From: a virus | Length of the DNA stretch: 64,000 nt | IMG/VR virus record: IMGVR_UViG_3300049929_000026 | Coordinates: 1-64,000 of that record | Direction: 5' to 3' (one strand) | Part shown: piece by piece, positions 24,491 to 30,256 of the stretch | How the letters are laid out: each line of letters opens with the position of its first letter | Numbering within the stretch: position 1 is the first letter of the stretch | Translations under genes and position numbers: made by a program | The notes under the pieces: generated by a model | The model's database searches: none | What the model saw: only the letters and a program-made list of their open reading frames with translations | Told to the model about the DNA's origin: nothing

Positions 24491-25203
24491 AGATCGAGCG
24501 TTGCGACATGTGTGGGCGCGCCGCGGTACTGCGAGACGTAGGACCGACCGCGCGCTGGTGTGCCGACTGCTTGCAGCGATACCCGTCAAACCGCATCGCG
24601 GAACGCCAACTTGAGCCCGAGGTAGTATCGGCAGCGGGGGAGCCGCCCGCTCCGGTGGCAGGGTATGGCCCTGGGTCGCGCTGGAAAGACGAAGAACTGT
24701 CGCCGCCGCCTCACGGAGCGCCACGTCAACAAGACACGCCGGAGCTGATTGCCGCAGAGATGGCTGCGAGCTGGCGAGAAATGGGCGCGGACATCGACCG
24801 TCTTGAGCGTGAGCGCGATGCCGCCCGAGCCGAGGTGGAAGCGCTCAAATGTGAGCTACGCGGCGACGAGGCACACCAAGAGCTGCTCGTTGTATGCGAA
24901 GAACGCGACAAGGCGCGGCGGGCGCGCGACTACCACAAGGAAGAACTCGCCAACATCCGCGAGGCATTCACCAGTCGCTGCTGGGATGCTGGCGACCTCG
25001 CTGGGGAGCGTCTCCTTGGTGCTGTGATTTCGACGCTGCAATCACAGTCCGTACTGCGTGAGACCATTCGGGCCTTGCAGGCACGAATAGAGGAGCGCGA
25101 GGAGCAACCGTGCGCGCAGTGCGGGCGCTATGTCAGCACCGACGGACACGCGGAGGGTTGCGTCTGCGAGGTGCGCGGCGCAGGAAAGGGTGCCAAGTCA
25201 TGA
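24487..25203 (+). CDS. zinc-knuckle and coiled-coil protein (238 aa)
   Basis: ATGA overlap with cca. N-terminal CDMCGRAAVL...WCADC zinc ribbon, a Pro-rich linker, a coiled coil (IDRLERERDAARAEVEALKCEL..., residues 95-150), and a C-terminal CAQCGRY...HAEGCVC zinc site. Architecture resembles the protein at 10769. Unknown function. Confidence 0.6.
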   Translation: MKIERCDMCGRAAVLRDVGPTARWCADCLQRYPSNRIAERQLEPEVVSAAGEPPAPVAGYGPGSRWKDEELSPPPHGAPRQQDTPELIAAEMAASWREMGADIDRLERERDAARAEVEALKCELRGDEAHQELLVVCEERDKARRARDYHKEELANIREAFTSRCWDAGDLAGERLLGAVISTLQSQSVLRETIRALQARIEEREEQPCAQCGRYVSTDGHAEGCVCEVRGAGKGAKS

Positions 25204-25262
25204 AAGAGGCAACAATTCGCAGCCATCACCCGGAGCGAGAAATAAAGCCGCCGCCGCCATGA
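25200..25262 (+). CDS. 20-aa linking ORF
   Basis: ATG overlaps the previous stop and the stop overlaps the next ATG (ATGA on both sides). Encodes a peptide ending PPPP. It may serve only to couple translation to the ATP-grasp gene. Confidence 0.35.
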   Translation: MKEATIRSHHPEREIKPPPP

Positions 25263-26011
25263 GCCCGACCGTCCTTCTCTCCCAGCGCTTCAGCACCGAC
25301 TCCAACGAGGTTTGGAAAGCCGCGGTCAAGCGCGGCTGGAACGTGCATCGAGCCATCCGCTACTTGCCGCCCGATCCGCTGCCAGAGCAGGTGTTCGCGT
25401 ATGGCGAGGTTTCGTTCTGCGACATCATGGCGGAGCGGTGCGGGCTTGGGCTGCTTGACCCGCCCGATCGCTGGCTGGCGGACCTGCCATACGAACTGCT
25501 CAAGCGTGACGTTCTGTTTCTGCAAGCCAGCAACCTGCGCTGGATACGCTGTCGCGCTTTCTTCAAGCCGTCGAATGACAAGGTGTTCTCCGCTGGCGTT
25601 TACGAGCGCGGAGCCGACGTACCGACGAAGTACGTTGATCCGGATTGCCCGTGCCTCGTGTCCGAGGTTGTCGCGTTCGACGTCGAGTACCGGTGCCACG
25701 TGTTGGACGGGGCGGTCACCCGCATGGCCTTCTACCGAATGATCGGTGTCGAGGAGCACGAAGTGGAGGCTGACGCGCGGGCGTTTTCTGAGCGCGTTCT
25801 CGCTGGGCATGCGAGCGAGCTCCCATCGGCTGTGGTGCTCGACATCGGACGCATTGAGGGCCGCGGCTGGGCCGTCGTCGAGGCAAATCAGGCGCACGCC
25901 TCGGGCATCTACGGCGACGCGGATGTCGGGCCCGTGCTGGACTGTGCTCTCCGTTCGGCGGGGCCGATGGCGGCGGTGTCGGATCGGGACCGGCCATTTC
26001 TGAGGGAATAG
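25259..26011 (+). CDS. ATP-grasp family protein (R2K/DUF4343-like)
   Basis: 250 aa. The pattern FFKPSNDKVFSAGV, CLVSEVVAFDVEYRCHVLDG and VVLDIGRI...WAVVEANQAHASGIYG matches ATP-grasp ligases of the R2K clade (formerly DUF4343): a Lys strand, an acidic metal site (E-x-R) and E-x-N near the C terminus. Such enzymes make amide or peptide bonds using ATP and are predicted to tag proteins or nucleic acids. Its place after the RNA-maintenance block suggests a linked role; the substrate is unknown. Confidence 0.7.
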   Translation: MSPTVLLSQRFSTDSNEVWKAAVKRGWNVHRAIRYLPPDPLPEQVFAYGEVSFCDIMAERCGLGLLDPPDRWLADLPYELLKRDVLFLQASNLRWIRCRAFFKPSNDKVFSAGVYERGADVPTKYVDPDCPCLVSEVVAFDVEYRCHVLDGAVTRMAFYRMIGVEEHEVEADARAFSERVLAGHASELPSAVVLDIGRIEGRGWAVVEANQAHASGIYGDADVGPVLDCALRSAGPMAAVSDRDRPFLRE

Positions 26012-26116
26012 GGACCATGGTCGGCGAGCGGGGGTAAGCCTACTGTTGCGCGGAGAGGCGGCGTTCGCTGCGGGGGACGAGCTTGAGCGTGTGCCAGCCG
26101 CTGCGAGCCCTACCGA

Positions 26117-26147
26117 TTGGGCCTAGCGCTAACATCTTTTATGATGT
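26117..26147 (+). promoter_or_regulatory. putative hicA promoter and operator
   Basis: TTGGGC (26117) and TATGAT (26140-26145) are separated by 17 bp. A palindrome ACATC-6 nt-GATGT (26132-26147) covers the -10 and is a natural site for HicB autorepression. TGGGCCTAGCGCT here is identical to 14523-14535. Confidence 0.5.
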
Positions 26148-26157
26148 ATGTTTAGGC

Positions 26158-26340
26158 ATGAGTTCGGCGGAGATCATCAAGCTACTGAAAGCCGCTGGCT
26201 GGACACTGAAGCGGGTCTCGGGTTCGCACCATCAGTTCAAGCACGCCACGCTGCCGCTCGTGGTTACCGTCCCGCACCCGCGCAAGGACGTCCCGAAGGG
26301 GACCGCCGAAGCGATACTCAAAGCCGCTGGTCTGAAATAA
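26158..26340 (+). CDS. hicA: HicA-type toxin (mRNA interferase)
   Basis: 60 aa starting ATG 26158. SAEIIKLLKAAGWTLKRVSGSHHQFKHA and VTVPHPRKDVPKGTAEAILKAAGL are the full HicA fold, with the catalytic His in GSHHQF. It would cleave mRNA until neutralised by HicB encoded 10 bases downstream. No strong ribosome-binding site is seen, consistent with low toxin synthesis. Confidence 0.93.
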   Translation: MSSAEIIKLLKAAGWTLKRVSGSHHQFKHATLPLVVTVPHPRKDVPKGTAEAILKAAGLK

Positions 26341-26350
26341 GGAGACCACC

Positions 26351-26764
26351 ATGCAATACCGAGCAACATTCGAAAAAGTAGGGCGCACGTTCAACGTGAG
26401 TTTTCCGGACTGCCCGGGGTGCCTCACCTTCGGGAAGAGCGAAGCTGAGGCACTCGCGATGGCGCACGAGGCTCTCGAGGGATGGCTTGAGGCCTGCCTG
26501 GTTTCTGGCGTTGTTCCGCCGGCGCCGAAGGCAAAACGCGGCCATGCGATCACGGTCAACCCGCACCTGTCGGCGGTCGTCTTGATTCGTCAGCGCCGTG
26601 CTGCCCTGGGTCTCTCTCAGGCAGAGGTAGCCAAACGCGCGGGCTTGTCGCAGCAGCAGATTGCTCGGCTCGAGAACCCAGACGGGAATCCAACGGTGGC
26701 GACACTGGCTAAGGTCGCTGAAGCGCTTGGGTCCAGGGTCGAGCTGAGCCTGACGGCGGCCTGA
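26351..26764 (+). CDS. hicB: HicB-type antitoxin with HTH domain
   Basis: 137 aa. The N half (YRATFEKVGRTFNVSFPDCPGCLTFGKSEAEAL) is the partly degraded RNase-H-like HicB domain; the C half is a Cro/CI HTH (LGLSQAEVAKRAGLSQQQIARLENPDGNPTVATLAKVAEALG). It binds HicA and represses the operon. AAGGAG lies 7 bases before ATG. Standard hicAB order. Confidence 0.93.
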   Translation: MQYRATFEKVGRTFNVSFPDCPGCLTFGKSEAEALAMAHEALEGWLEACLVSGVVPPAPKAKRGHAITVNPHLSAVVLIRQRRAALGLSQAEVAKRAGLSQQQIARLENPDGNPTVATLAKVAEALGSRVELSLTAA

Positions 26765-26767
26765 GCT

Positions 26768-27106
26768 GTGGCCATAAGCAAGACGGTTCGACCCGTCTCA
26801 CCGGGTGAGGTACTCCGTGAGCAGCTCGAAGAGCTCGGCATGTCGGCAAACGCGCTGGCGGCCGCGCTGCACGTGCCAACGAATCGAATCACCGGCATCC
26901 TGAACGCGACGCGCGCGCTCACGCCGGAGACAGCGCTGCGGCTCGAGCGGTACTTCGCGGGCACCACCGCGCAGTTCTGGCTCAACATGCAAACCAGCTT
27001 CGACCTGCGCCGTGCAGAGCTCAAGATCGGCACTGCGCTCCGCGAAATTTGTCCGCTGAGGCGTTTAACGGTCCGACCTGAAACAAAAGAAAAAAGCCCC
27101 CGATAG
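26768..27106 (+). CDS. HigA-family antitoxin-like HTH protein, no partner toxin
   Basis: 112 aa, GTG start 3 bases after hicB. VSPGEVLREQLEELGMSANALAAALHVPTNRITGILNATRALTPETALRLERYFAGTTAQFWLNMQ is the complete HigA/VapI HTH domain. No higB toxin lies beside it, so it is an orphan antitoxin or third regulator of the locus. Its last codons overlap the terminator of the opposing tRNA array. Confidence 0.85.
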   Translation: MAISKTVRPVSPGEVLREQLEELGMSANALAAALHVPTNRITGILNATRALTPETALRLERYFAGTTAQFWLNMQTSFDLRRAELKIGTALREICPLRRLTVRPETKEKSPR

Positions 27107-27126
27107 CGGTGAGGCTACCAGGGGCT
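27095..27126 (-). terminator. rho-independent terminator of the tRNA array
   Basis: On the minus strand AGCCCC...GGGGGCT forms a stem with an inner GTAGC/GCTAT extension, followed immediately by TTTTTTCTTTTG. It is oriented to end the minus-strand tRNA transcript. Confidence 0.8.
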
Positions 27127-27253
27127 CGGCATTGTCACCACGTCTTGAGGAAAGTTGCCGGTGTTCCCGGTCGTTCCTCTCGACCACGACCTTTCGGCGG
27201 TGGCTGCCCAACCGGTTTACCGGCCAATGCGAGGGGCTTATTGAAGCTAGCAG
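27127..27253. other. structured spacer between terminator and last tRNA
   Basis: No gene seen. On the minus strand it holds GGTCGT/ACGACC and GAGGAA/TTCCTC hairpin arms. It may be an RNA domain at the 3' end of the tRNA transcript. Confidence 0.3.
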
Positions 27254-27322
27254 AGCCGGCGAAGAGGATCGAACTCTTTTCGAGTGCAGTACGAAAGCAC
27301 GCGCCTTCCAAAGGGCACCGGC
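27254..27322 (-). tRNA. tRNA-Thr(CGU)
   Basis: Acceptor GCCGGTG/CGCCGGC, T arm AAGAG-TTCGATC-CTCTT, anticodon loop TTCGTAC. The D arm is shortened. No CCA encoded (ends TCTG). Decodes ACG. Confidence 0.75.
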
Positions 27323-27328
27323 GTCGGC

Positions 27329-27409
27329 GGGAAGAGGACGAGTCGAACGTCTCACCGAAGTGCCAACCGGGTAGCAACCGGCGGCGCGCCCACGCGCGCT
27401 TCACTTTCC
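27329..27409 (-). tRNA. tRNA-Ser(GCU), degenerate acceptor
   Basis: Anticodon arm GCCGG-TTGCTAC-CCGGT and a long variable arm CAC-TTCG-GTG mark a class II serine tRNA. The acceptor GGAAAGT/CTCTTCC has mismatches; ends are approximate. Confidence 0.55.
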
Positions 27410-27413
27410 GTAG

Positions 27414-27496
27414 CGGAAGACCGAGTACTCGAAACCCACGGTGTTACCCGCACACTGCTTTCGAAACAGGTTCAGCGCCTTGCTGATTGATCTTCC
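27414..27496 (-). tRNA. tRNA-Ser(CGA)
   Basis: Acceptor GGAAGAT/GTCTTCC, discriminator G, anticodon loop TTCGAAA, variable arm GTG/CAC. Class II. No CCA encoded. Confidence 0.8.
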
Positions 27497-27501
27497 AATG
27501 G

Positions 27502-27580
27502 CCGAGAGTTGTGGAATCGAACCACCATCCGTGGATGTGCCAGTTTTCAAGGCTGGTTTGCCGCCATCGCCAAACCCTCG
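27502..27580 (-). tRNA. tRNA-Ser(UGA)
   Basis: Acceptor CGAGGGT/ACTCTCG, discriminator G followed by encoded CCA. Anticodon loop CTTGAAA; variable arm CATCC/GGATG. The 5' end could be one or two bases longer. Confidence 0.75.
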
Positions 27581-27581
27581 G

Positions 27582-27662
27582 CGGAGAGCGACGTACTCGA
27601 AACGCAGGCCGTAGCCCCATCCGCTTTCCAAGCGGCGCCCGCGCCCCGCGGGTTCACTCTCC
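27582..27662 (-). tRNA. tRNA-Ser(GGA)
   Basis: Acceptor GGAGAGT/GCTCTCC, discriminator G, anticodon arm GCCGC-TTGGAAA-GCGGA, class II variable arm. Fourth of four adjacent serine tRNAs. Confidence 0.8.
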
Positions 27663-27670
27663 AAAGTAGC

Positions 27671-28186
27671 TCACGCTAGGTCGCGCACGAAGCTCAACCA
27701 TTCCTCGGGTGCATTGCTCACGTCGATGCGCGGCCCGACGTGCGGCAGCGAACGCGGCGCAACCGGATCGCGTATTGGAAACATGCCGGCCTCGTCGCAA
27801 CTCTTGTTGGCCTTGCGCGAATTGCAGCTGCGGCACGCGCTGGCGATGTTCGACCACTCGGTGCGACCGCCAGCGGACCTAGGCACGACGTGGTCGTAAG
27901 TCAGATCACGCTCCGCGAACTTGTTGCCGCAATACTGGCAGCGGTACCCGTCTCGTGTGTAGACGTTCGCGCGTGAAAAGCGCACCCCGCGCTGGGCACG
28001 CTTCGGCAAGTGCTTGAGGCGCATCACCGCAGGCACATTCCAGGTCACCGAGGGCGAGGAGATTTCGTCCTCATACTCGACCACCACTTCGGCGTTGCCC
28101 TCGTAGCGGAGCTTCACCGCATCCTGCCAGTGCAGGATGCGTATCGGTACGTACCAAGGTGAGAGCAAGAGCGTTCGCGTGTGCAT
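27671..28186 (-). CDS. HNH endonuclease inside the tRNA array
   Basis: 171 aa. The C-terminal domain is a canonical HNH: RFSRANVYTRDGYRCQYCG, LTYDHVVPRSAGGRTEWSNIASACRSCNSRKANK. The N-terminal 70 residues are typical of bacterial HNH proteins (WYVPIRILHWQDAVKLRYEG). It splits the serine tRNA group from the leucine tRNA group and is probably a homing nuclease carried by the array. Confidence 0.9.
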   Translation of the reverse strand: MHTRTLLLSPWYVPIRILHWQDAVKLRYEGNAEVVVEYEDEISSPSVTWNVPAVMRLKHLPKRAQRGVRFSRANVYTRDGYRCQYCGNKFAERDLTYDHVVPRSAGGRTEWSNIASACRSCNSRKANKSCDEAGMFPIRDPVAPRSLPHVGPRIDVSNAPEEWLSFVRDLA

Positions 28187-28210
28187 GGTCGTCCCTCGTT
28201 GCTGTTGTTG

Positions 28211-28296
28211 TGCTCACTGCGCGAGTCGAACGCGCACGGGGCTCGCGCCCCGACGGTTTTTGAGACCGTTGTGTATACCAATTCCACCAAGTGAGC
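28211..28296 (-). tRNA. tRNA-Leu(CAA)
   Basis: Acceptor GCTCACT/AGTGAGC, discriminator A, anticodon arm ACGGT-CTCAAAA-ACCGT, long variable arm CGGGGC/GCCCCG, T loop TTCGACT. Full cloverleaf. Confidence 0.93.
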
Positions 28297-28300
28297 ATGG

Positions 28301-28384
28301 TCCCGACGAACGGATTTGAACCGATAAGAGTTGCCTCACACCCTTCTCAGGAGTGCGCGTTTGCCAGATTTTCGCCACGTCGGG
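28301..28384 (-). tRNA. tRNA-Leu(GAG)
   Basis: Acceptor CCCGACG/CGTCGGG, discriminator A, CCA encoded. Anticodon loop CTGAGAA; class II variable arm; T loop TTCAAAT. Confidence 0.9.
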
Positions 28385-28419
28385 GTTGGTCCCAGATTGA
28401 GGCTCCGGGCTGGCCTTGG

Positions 28420-28502
28420 TGCACACGGATGGATTTGAACCAACACGAGGTTTCCCCCGGCGCGTTCTAAGCGCGCTGCGGCTGCCGTTTCGCCACGTGT
28501 GC
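28420..28502 (-). tRNA. tRNA-Leu(UAG)
   Basis: Acceptor GCACACG/CGTGTGC, A plus CCA encoded. Anticodon arm GCGCG-CTTAGAA-CGCGC, class II variable arm. Confidence 0.92.
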
Positions 28503-28506
28503 ATAG

Positions 28507-28578
28507 TACGGGAACAGGGGATCGAACCCTGCTCTTCGGCGTGTCACACCGACGTAGAAACCACTCTACTATTCCCGT
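28507..28578 (-). tRNA. tRNA-Val(GAC)
   Basis: Acceptor ACGGGAA/TTCCCGT, discriminator A, no CCA. D stem GTAG/CTAC, anticodon arm TCGGT-GTGACAC-GCCGA, T arm CAGGG-TTCGATC-CCCTG. Confidence 0.88.
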
Positions 28579-28585
28579 GTCGTGG

Positions 28586-28656
28586 TGGAGCTACCGCGAG
28601 TTGAGCGCGGCCAAGATCGATATCAGCGATCTCCGGTCACCGGACCATCTAGCTCC
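28586..28656 (-). tRNA. tRNA-Ile(GAU)
   Basis: Acceptor GGAGCTA/TAGCTCC, A plus CCA encoded. Anticodon arm GATCG-CTGATAT-CGATC, T arm CCGCG-CTCAACT-CGCGG. Confidence 0.9.
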
Positions 28657-28666
28657 GTTGTCTTTG

Positions 28667-28735
28667 TGCGCCGCCCGGGTGCTGGCCCCGACGTGCCGTG
28701 TTTATAAGACTCGGCTGCTCACCGGAGCTCGGCGC
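28667..28735 (-). tRNA. tRNA-Ile(UAU), unusual
   Basis: Acceptor GCGCCG/CGGCGC, discriminator A, short D arm GCTC-CGGT-GAGC, anticodon loop CTTATAA (UAU, reads AUA), T arm TCGGG-GCCAGCA-CCCGG with a non-canonical loop. No CCA. A borderline cloverleaf. Confidence 0.55.
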
Positions 28736-28739
28736 ATGG

Positions 28740-28821
28740 TGTCCGCTCCCGGCTTCGAACCGGGATGCCTTTCGGCGGCCGGGTTTAGACCGGCTGTGTA
28801 TGCCTATTCCACCAAGCGGAC
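28740..28821 (-). tRNA. tRNA-Leu(UAA) with C33
   Basis: Acceptor GTCCGCT/AGCGGAC, A plus CCA encoded, class II variable arm. Anticodon arm GCCGG-TCTAAAC-CCGGC places C at position 33 instead of the near-universal U. Confidence 0.88.
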
Positions 28822-28825
28822 ATGG

Positions 28826-28897
28826 TACGGGGCAAGAGGATCGAACTCTTCTCGCTGGGGTGTAGACCCAGAGCCGTCACCAGACGGCGAGCCCCGC
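28826..28897 (-). tRNA. tRNA-Val(UAC) with C33
   Basis: Acceptor GCGGGGC/GCCCCGT, A plus CCA encoded, D stem GCCG/CGGC. Anticodon arm CTGGG-TCTACAC-CCCAG again has C33. Confidence 0.88.
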
Positions 28898-28902
28898 GCG
28901 GG

Positions 28903-28976
28903 TTCTGGGCCAGCGACTCGAACGCTGCTCTTCCAAGTTCAAAGCTTGGTTATCCTGGCCAGTAGACGATCCCAGA
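28903..28976 (-). tRNA. tRNA-Gln(UUG)
   Basis: Acceptor TCTGGGA/GCCCAGA (one mismatch), discriminator A. Anticodon arm CCAAG-CTTTGAA-CTTGG, T arm CAGCG-TTCGAGT-CGCTG. Ends CCC rather than CCA. Confidence 0.9.
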
Positions 28977-28977
28977 G

Positions 28978-29046
28978 TGGTGACACGTGGACTCGAACCA
29001 CAGCCGCCGGCCTTATGAGAGCCGCGTCGCTCCTTGCGTTGTCACC
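28978..29046 (-). tRNA. tRNA with CAU anticodon (elongator Met or Ile2)
   Basis: Acceptor GGTGACA/TGTCACC with a G1-C72 pair, so not an initiator. Anticodon arm CGGCT-CTCATAA-GGCCG. If lysidine-modified it would read AUA instead of AUG. Confidence 0.85.
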
Positions 29047-29047
29047 G

Positions 29048-29122
29048 TAGCGTGGCCACGAATTGAACGTGGTATCTCCGAGGTTATGAGCCTGGCGGGC
29101 TAGTCCGTCGCCCTCCACACGC
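29048..29122 (-). tRNA. tRNA with CAU anticodon, possible initiator
   Basis: Anticodon loop CTCATAA, T arm CCACG-TTCAATT-CGTGG, discriminator A. The acceptor GCGTG/CACGC leaves an unpaired first position, a feature of initiator tRNA. Exact ends uncertain. Confidence 0.65.
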
Positions 29123-29124
29123 AG

Positions 29125-29193
29125 CGCTCCCGTGGTGAATCGAACACCATAGTCAGCCTTCGGAGGGCCGACGCGAAACCCGTTCGCGAGAGC
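29125..29193 (-). tRNA. tRNA-Arg(CCG)
   Basis: Acceptor GCTCTCG/CGGGAGC, discriminator G, no CCA. Anticodon arm CGGCC-CTCCGAA-GGCTG, T arm TGGTG-TTCGATT-CACCA. Confidence 0.85.
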
Positions 29194-29199
29194 AAATGG

Positions 29200-29270
29200 A
29201 GTCTCCGGAAGGAGTCGAGCCTTCGCAGTCAGCGTTCGTAGCGCCGATGTCCAAATCCCTGGACGGAGAC
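29200..29270 (-). tRNA. tRNA-Arg(ACG)
   Basis: Acceptor GTCTCCG/CGGAGAC, discriminator T plus CCA encoded. Anticodon arm CGGCG-CTACGAA-CGCTG; A34 would need deamination to inosine by TadA. Confidence 0.88.
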
Positions 29271-29274
29271 ATGG

Positions 29275-29346
29275 CACCCCACTGCGGTATCGATCCGCAT
29301 CCTCGACGCTGAGAACGTCGCGACCTAGCCAGTAGTCGAGTGGGGC
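29275..29346 (-). tRNA. tRNA-Glu(CUC)
   Basis: Acceptor GCCCCAC/GTGGGGT, G plus CCA encoded. Anticodon arm CGACG-TTCTCAG-CGTCG, T arm TGCGG-ATCGATA-CCGCA. Confidence 0.9.
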
Positions 29347-29350
29347 GTGG

Positions 29351-29418
29351 CGCTTTCGTAGGTGATCGAAACCTACACCGCGAGCTTAGAAGGCTCAGGG
29401 CCATCCATTGGCGAAAGC
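29351..29418 (-). tRNA. tRNA-Arg(UCU)
   Basis: Acceptor GCTTTCG/CGAAAGC, G plus CCA encoded. Anticodon arm TGAGC-CTTCTAA-GCTCG, T arm TAGGT-TTCGATC-ACCTA. Short D arm. Confidence 0.87.
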
Positions 29419-29423
29419 GTTGG

Positions 29424-29491
29424 AGACGCGCCCCGCAATCGAAGCGGGCACCGCTGGGTTGCAATCAGCGTTCGCACCTTGCGTGCGCGTC
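29424..29491 (-). tRNA. tRNA-Cys(GCA)
   Basis: Acceptor GACGCGC/GCGCGTC, discriminator T (Cys identity) plus CCA encoded. Anticodon loop TTGCAAC, T arm CCCGC-TTCGATT-GCGGG. Confidence 0.9.
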
Positions 29492-29591
29492 ATCACTGGG
29501 CCGTGGACACTTTATCCTATGAGCCACGCTCACCCTCAACGTCGAAGGCTGCTGCGACCCACTCGGGCGTTACTCCGAGACCATAGCCCCG
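29492..29591. other. 100-nt spacer without a recognisable tRNA
   Basis: Minus-strand sequence can pair CTATG/CATAG and CTCGG/CCGAG, but no anticodon loop with U33 or TTCRA T loop could be fitted. Perhaps a decayed tRNA gene. Confidence 0.3.
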
Positions 29592-29663
29592 AGCGAGCAG
29601 TGGGAATCGGACCCACCTATGAAAACTTGGCAGATTTCCGCCGCACCTTGCGGCCTTGCTCGC
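29592..29663 (-). tRNA. tRNA-Gly(GCC)
   Basis: Acceptor GCGAGCA/TGCTCGC, discriminator T (Gly identity). Anticodon arm GAAAT-CTGCCAA-GTTTT, T arm GTGGG-TCCGATT-CCCAC. No CCA. Confidence 0.9.
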
Positions 29664-29668
29664 GTAGC

Positions 29669-29727
29669 GTCGCGCGCGTGTCGCCCGACTTGCTGTCTAA
29701 GCAGCGTTTCAGGCTAGGGCGCGCGAC
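29669..29727 (-). other. 59-nt tRNA-like mini-structure
   Basis: Ends pair over 8 bp (GTCGCGCG/CGCGCGAC) as an acceptor-like stem. Inside are GCTG-CTTAGA-CAGC and GTCG-GG-CGAC arms. Too short for a tRNA and lacks a TTCRA loop. Confidence 0.4.
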
Positions 29728-29730
29728 TAG

Positions 29731-29800
29731 AGCGGGCACCGAGTTTCGAACTCGGCAGGCACGGCTTGGAAGGCCGGCTTCTCGCCAAGAGAATGCCCGC
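29731..29800 (-). tRNA. tRNA-Gly(UCC)
   Basis: Acceptor GCGGGCA/TGCCCGC, discriminator T. Anticodon loop CTTCCAA, T arm CCGAG-TTCGAAA-CTCGG. No CCA. Confidence 0.9.
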
Positions 29801-29854
29801 GTTGATGGCCGCCGCTACTCGCACCGCCGAAGCAGGTGCTTTCACGGCTGCCGG

Positions 29855-29923
29855 AGCTGGTCGAGGGAGTCGGACCCTCTCGCAATCCATACCAAGGATT
29901 GTTGCCTCCGAGGACTGACCAGC
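29855..29923 (-). tRNA. tRNA-Thr(GGU)
   Basis: Acceptor GCTGGTC/GACCAGC, discriminator T. Anticodon arm AATCC-TTGGTAT-GGATT, T arm GAGGG-TCCGACT-CCCTC. Confidence 0.88.
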
Positions 29924-29928
29924 ATTTG

Positions 29929-29999
29929 TGGAGATGTTCGGTAATGCTCCGAATCGGATTGCTTGCAAGGCAAACCAGCAGCCTTCTGCGTCCATCCCC
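29929..29999 (-). tRNA. tRNA-Ala(UGC) with variant T loop
   Basis: Acceptor GGGGATG/CATCTCC contains the G3-U70 pair that identifies alanine tRNA; discriminator A. Anticodon loop CTTGCAA. T stem TTCGG/CCGAA encloses AGCATTA instead of TTCRANN. No CCA. Confidence 0.78.
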
Positions 30000-30007
30000 A
30001 ATCGTAG

Positions 30008-30076
30008 CGGGGTGCCGGCGAATCGAACGCCGTCCTGCTGATTTGGAATCATCTTGGCCACCATGGCCTGCGCCCC
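30008..30076 (-). tRNA. tRNA-Trp(CCA)
   Basis: Acceptor GGGGCGC/GCACCCC (one mismatch), discriminator G (Trp identity). Anticodon loop TTCCAAA, T arm CGGCG-TTCGATT-CGCCG. Confidence 0.8.
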
Positions 30077-30116
30077 GTGCGCCCTGTCTTCGCCGTAGCT
30101 TGGACAAGACTTGCCT

Positions 30117-30173
30117 CATGCGTGTTCGCGGTCGTTTGCAACCGTTGCCGCAGCTCCGACGAGCCCACACATG
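30117..30173 (-). other. 57-nt tRNA-like mini-structure
   Basis: Ends CATGTGT/ACGCATG pair like an acceptor; next comes GCTC-GTCG-GAGC, a D-arm-like hairpin, and one further arm CGGTT/GACCG. Lacks separate anticodon and T arms. Confidence 0.35.
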
Positions 30174-30180
30174 CGACCAG

Positions 30181-30254
30181 CGTCTCGTAGGGGTAACGCT
30201 CCCCTTTCGTCATAGCGTGACAAGCTACCGGCGATACTTATCGCCTCACGAGGC
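30181..30254 (-). tRNA. tRNA-Asp(GUC) with variant T loop
   Basis: Acceptor GCCTCGT/ACGAGAC (one mismatch), discriminator G (Asp identity), D stem GGCG/CGCC, anticodon loop TTGTCAC. T arm AGGGG-AGCGTTA-CCCCT has the same AGCRTTA loop as tRNA-Ala. Confidence 0.78.
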
Positions 30255-30256
30255 AT

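Noticed and set aside
29200-29270. Plus-strand tRNAs in the array
   Set aside because: All T loops read as TTCRA only on the minus strand; no plus-strand cloverleaf was found.
29492-29591. Possible additional tRNA (Pro, Ala or initiator-like)
   Set aside because: Stems such as CTATG/CATAG exist, but no anticodon loop with U33 and no T arm could be combined with them.
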